DNA from: UBA6544 sp049601975
GTDB taxonomy: Bacteria; Pseudomonadota; Alphaproteobacteria; UBA8366
Length of the DNA: 16,460 nucleotides
Assembly (NCBI GenBank): GCA_049601975.1
Contig: JBMYRC010000092.1
Location: forward strand, 1-16,460
Direction: 5' to 3'
This document shows positions 15,374 to 16,460 of this stretch, one piece after another. Each line of letters begins with the position of its first letter. Positions within the stretch are counted from its first letter, which is position 1. The position numbers were made by a program, and so were the translations under genes. The notes below the pieces were generated by a model, which made no database searches, was not told the DNA's origin, and saw only the letters and a program-made list of their open reading frames with translations.

Positions 15374-16460
15374 GCCATCATCTGGCTGACCTCATCCGCA
15401 TTTTCCAGCGACCAGACCGCTTCGATCAATTTCTCGGCCTCTCCACAATCCGGCGCATACGTCGCGGCCAATGTGCGGAACTTCTCCTCAATCTCTTGAT
15501 CGGTCAGTGGGCGATTATCGGTGCCGCGCGCATCCTTGACCTGGATCTCTTCCGTTCGCCCGTCCGCGTAGACAACATCGAGCCGGACATCGGGCACCGG
15601 TGTGTCGGGAATGACCGCTAGTTTGACCTTCTGCCGGAATGCCGACACGCGGGGATCATGGACCGCCTCATCGGTGAACTGCGCCAATCCGGCTGCGCCG
15701 AAAATTAAACTCACGGCGACCGCATGTTGCGCACTAACCTGCGATTCGCGGCCCGTCATCACATTCGCCCGATCGGCACGTTGTTCCAGCAACGAATGTC
15801 CGCTCAAGGTAATCGATGCAATCTCCTCAACCGGAACCGTGAGCCGCTGTTGAAGTTCCAAGCAACCATCAATTACCGCGTTGATGACAATGCCGCAGGG
15901 GTAGGGTTTGTGGATGTTCTTCAAGGTTTCCCAACGCGCGCCCAAATCATCAATTAAATCAACGTATTGCGGATCCTTCCCCGTCACAGGCAGGAAGCCG
16001 CGCACTCCTTCAAGTGGTTTCGGCGGCCCATCGTAATCCTTCTCCGCGAGCAATCCGGCCAACAGCCCACCGCGTGCGGAACCACCAACACCGACGCTTT
16101 TCGCCATAAAGCCCAATGTCTCGACCAAACCCGACGCTTGCGCCGATGCACTGCCCATCGCCCATGTCAGTTGCTGTGCATTAAGGCCCAGGACCTTCCC
16201 CACCGCCAACGCCGCACCAAACACACCGCAGGTGGCAGTAATGTGCCAACCGCGCGCGTAATGATCCGGCGAGACTGCATTACCGATGCGGCAGGTGAAC
16301 TCCATCCCAAGCGTCAGCGCATGAATGAACTCCCTTCCGTTTATCGGACGATGTTCTGCCAACGCAAGTAATGCTGGAGCGACCGGCGCCGTCGGGTGAA
16401 TGACAGTGCGCAAATGTGTGTCGTCGAAATCATGGACGTTGCCCGCCGCCGCATTGATAA
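15352..16460 (-). CDS. MmgE/PrpD family protein (partial, N-terminus outside window)
   Basis: At least 368 residues are encoded and the frame is still open at the right edge. The start seen at 16413 is a TTG that reads as an internal Leu. The hallmark HDFDDTH stretch and the following VIHPTAPVAPALLALAE lie at the right edge. GRESQVSAQHAVAVSLIFG is also characteristic of the family. Members include 2-methylcitrate dehydratase (PrpD), cis-aconitate decarboxylase and aconitate isomerase-like proteins, all acting on tricarboxylates or similar acids. Here the gene may act as a dehydratase, decarboxylase or isomerase for an acid made by the neighbouring enzymes, but no reaction can be assigned. The stop lies 22 nt inside the end of the convergent LLM gene. 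Roughly 80-100 N-terminal residues are missing judging from family length. Confidence 0.88.
   Translation of the reverse strand, partial: INAAAGNVHDFDDTHLRTVIHPTAPVAPALLALAEHRPINGREFIHALTLGMEFTCRIGNAVSPDHYARGWHITATCGVFGAALAVGKVLGLNAQQLTWAMGSASAQASGLVETLGFMAKSVGVGGSARGGLLAGLLAEKDYDGPPKPLEGVRGFLPVTGKDPQYVDLIDDLGARWETLKNIHKPYPCGIVINAVIDGCLELQQRLTVPVEEIASITLSGHSLLEQRADRANVMTGRESQVSAQHAVAVSLIFGAAGLAQFTDEAVHDPRVSAFRQKVKLAVIPDTPVPDVRLDVVYADGRTEEIQVKDARGTDNRPLTDQEIEEKFRTLAATYAPDCGEAEKLIEAVWSLENADEVSQMMAYAVPAS

Overview
The window looks like chromosomal DNA from a free-living alphaproteobacterium, probably marine or soil and of Rhodospirillales-like affinity. The lineage call rests on an intact CcrM-type GANTC adenine methyltransferase (2322-3419), which is characteristic of that class. 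It is supported by moderately GC-rich, tightly packed coding sequence and by the many dioxygenase, SDR, LLM and MmgE/PrpD genes common in such oligotrophs. Genus-level placement is not possible from the sequence alone.

Left part (1-3419), housekeeping: the 5' end of a leftward zinc-ribbon protein (1-72), a CPA2-type cation:proton antiporter (231-1616), ribonuclease HII rnhB overlapping its end (1609-2223), a 98-bp AT-rich leader, and ccrM. The ccrM leader and first codons carry four GANTC sites within 87 bp, which suggests self-regulation by methylation.

Middle and right part (3416-16460), catabolic: a leftward Fe(II)/2-oxoglutarate (PhyH-like) dioxygenase and SDR pair; a divergent second PhyH-like gene broken by one frameshift and one stop codon; a leftward HpaB-type flavin monooxygenase; and, divergent from it, a rightward cluster MarR regulator - UbiD-family prFMN decarboxylase - NMT1-type binding protein with no signal peptide - acetamidase/formamidase. 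These are followed by a leftward acetoacetyl-CoA synthetase (GTG start), a rightward SsuD-like LLM flavin monooxygenase, and a leftward MmgE/PrpD-family gene that runs off the right end.

Working together (inference): the right part reads like a peripheral degradation route for an aromatic or N-heterocyclic acid. The HpaB-type enzyme would hydroxylate, the UbiD-type enzyme decarboxylate, the LLM oxygenase oxidise or open a ring, the amidase release ammonia from an amide or formamide, and AacS with the MmgE/PrpD protein feed acids into central metabolism. MarR is the obvious regulator. The partners such a route needs (flavin reductase, UbiX prenyltransferase, ABC permease and ATPase) are not in the window. 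The substrate is unknown.

No tRNA, rRNA, CRISPR array, insertion sequence, integrase or clear GC-rich intrinsic terminator was seen. No gene-free stretch exceeds 300 bp. The main gaps are 73-230, 2224-2321, 5361-5473, 8006-8112, 10256-10327 and 14165-14299. All four convergent gene pairs overlap at their 3' ends, so there is no room for conventional terminators between them.
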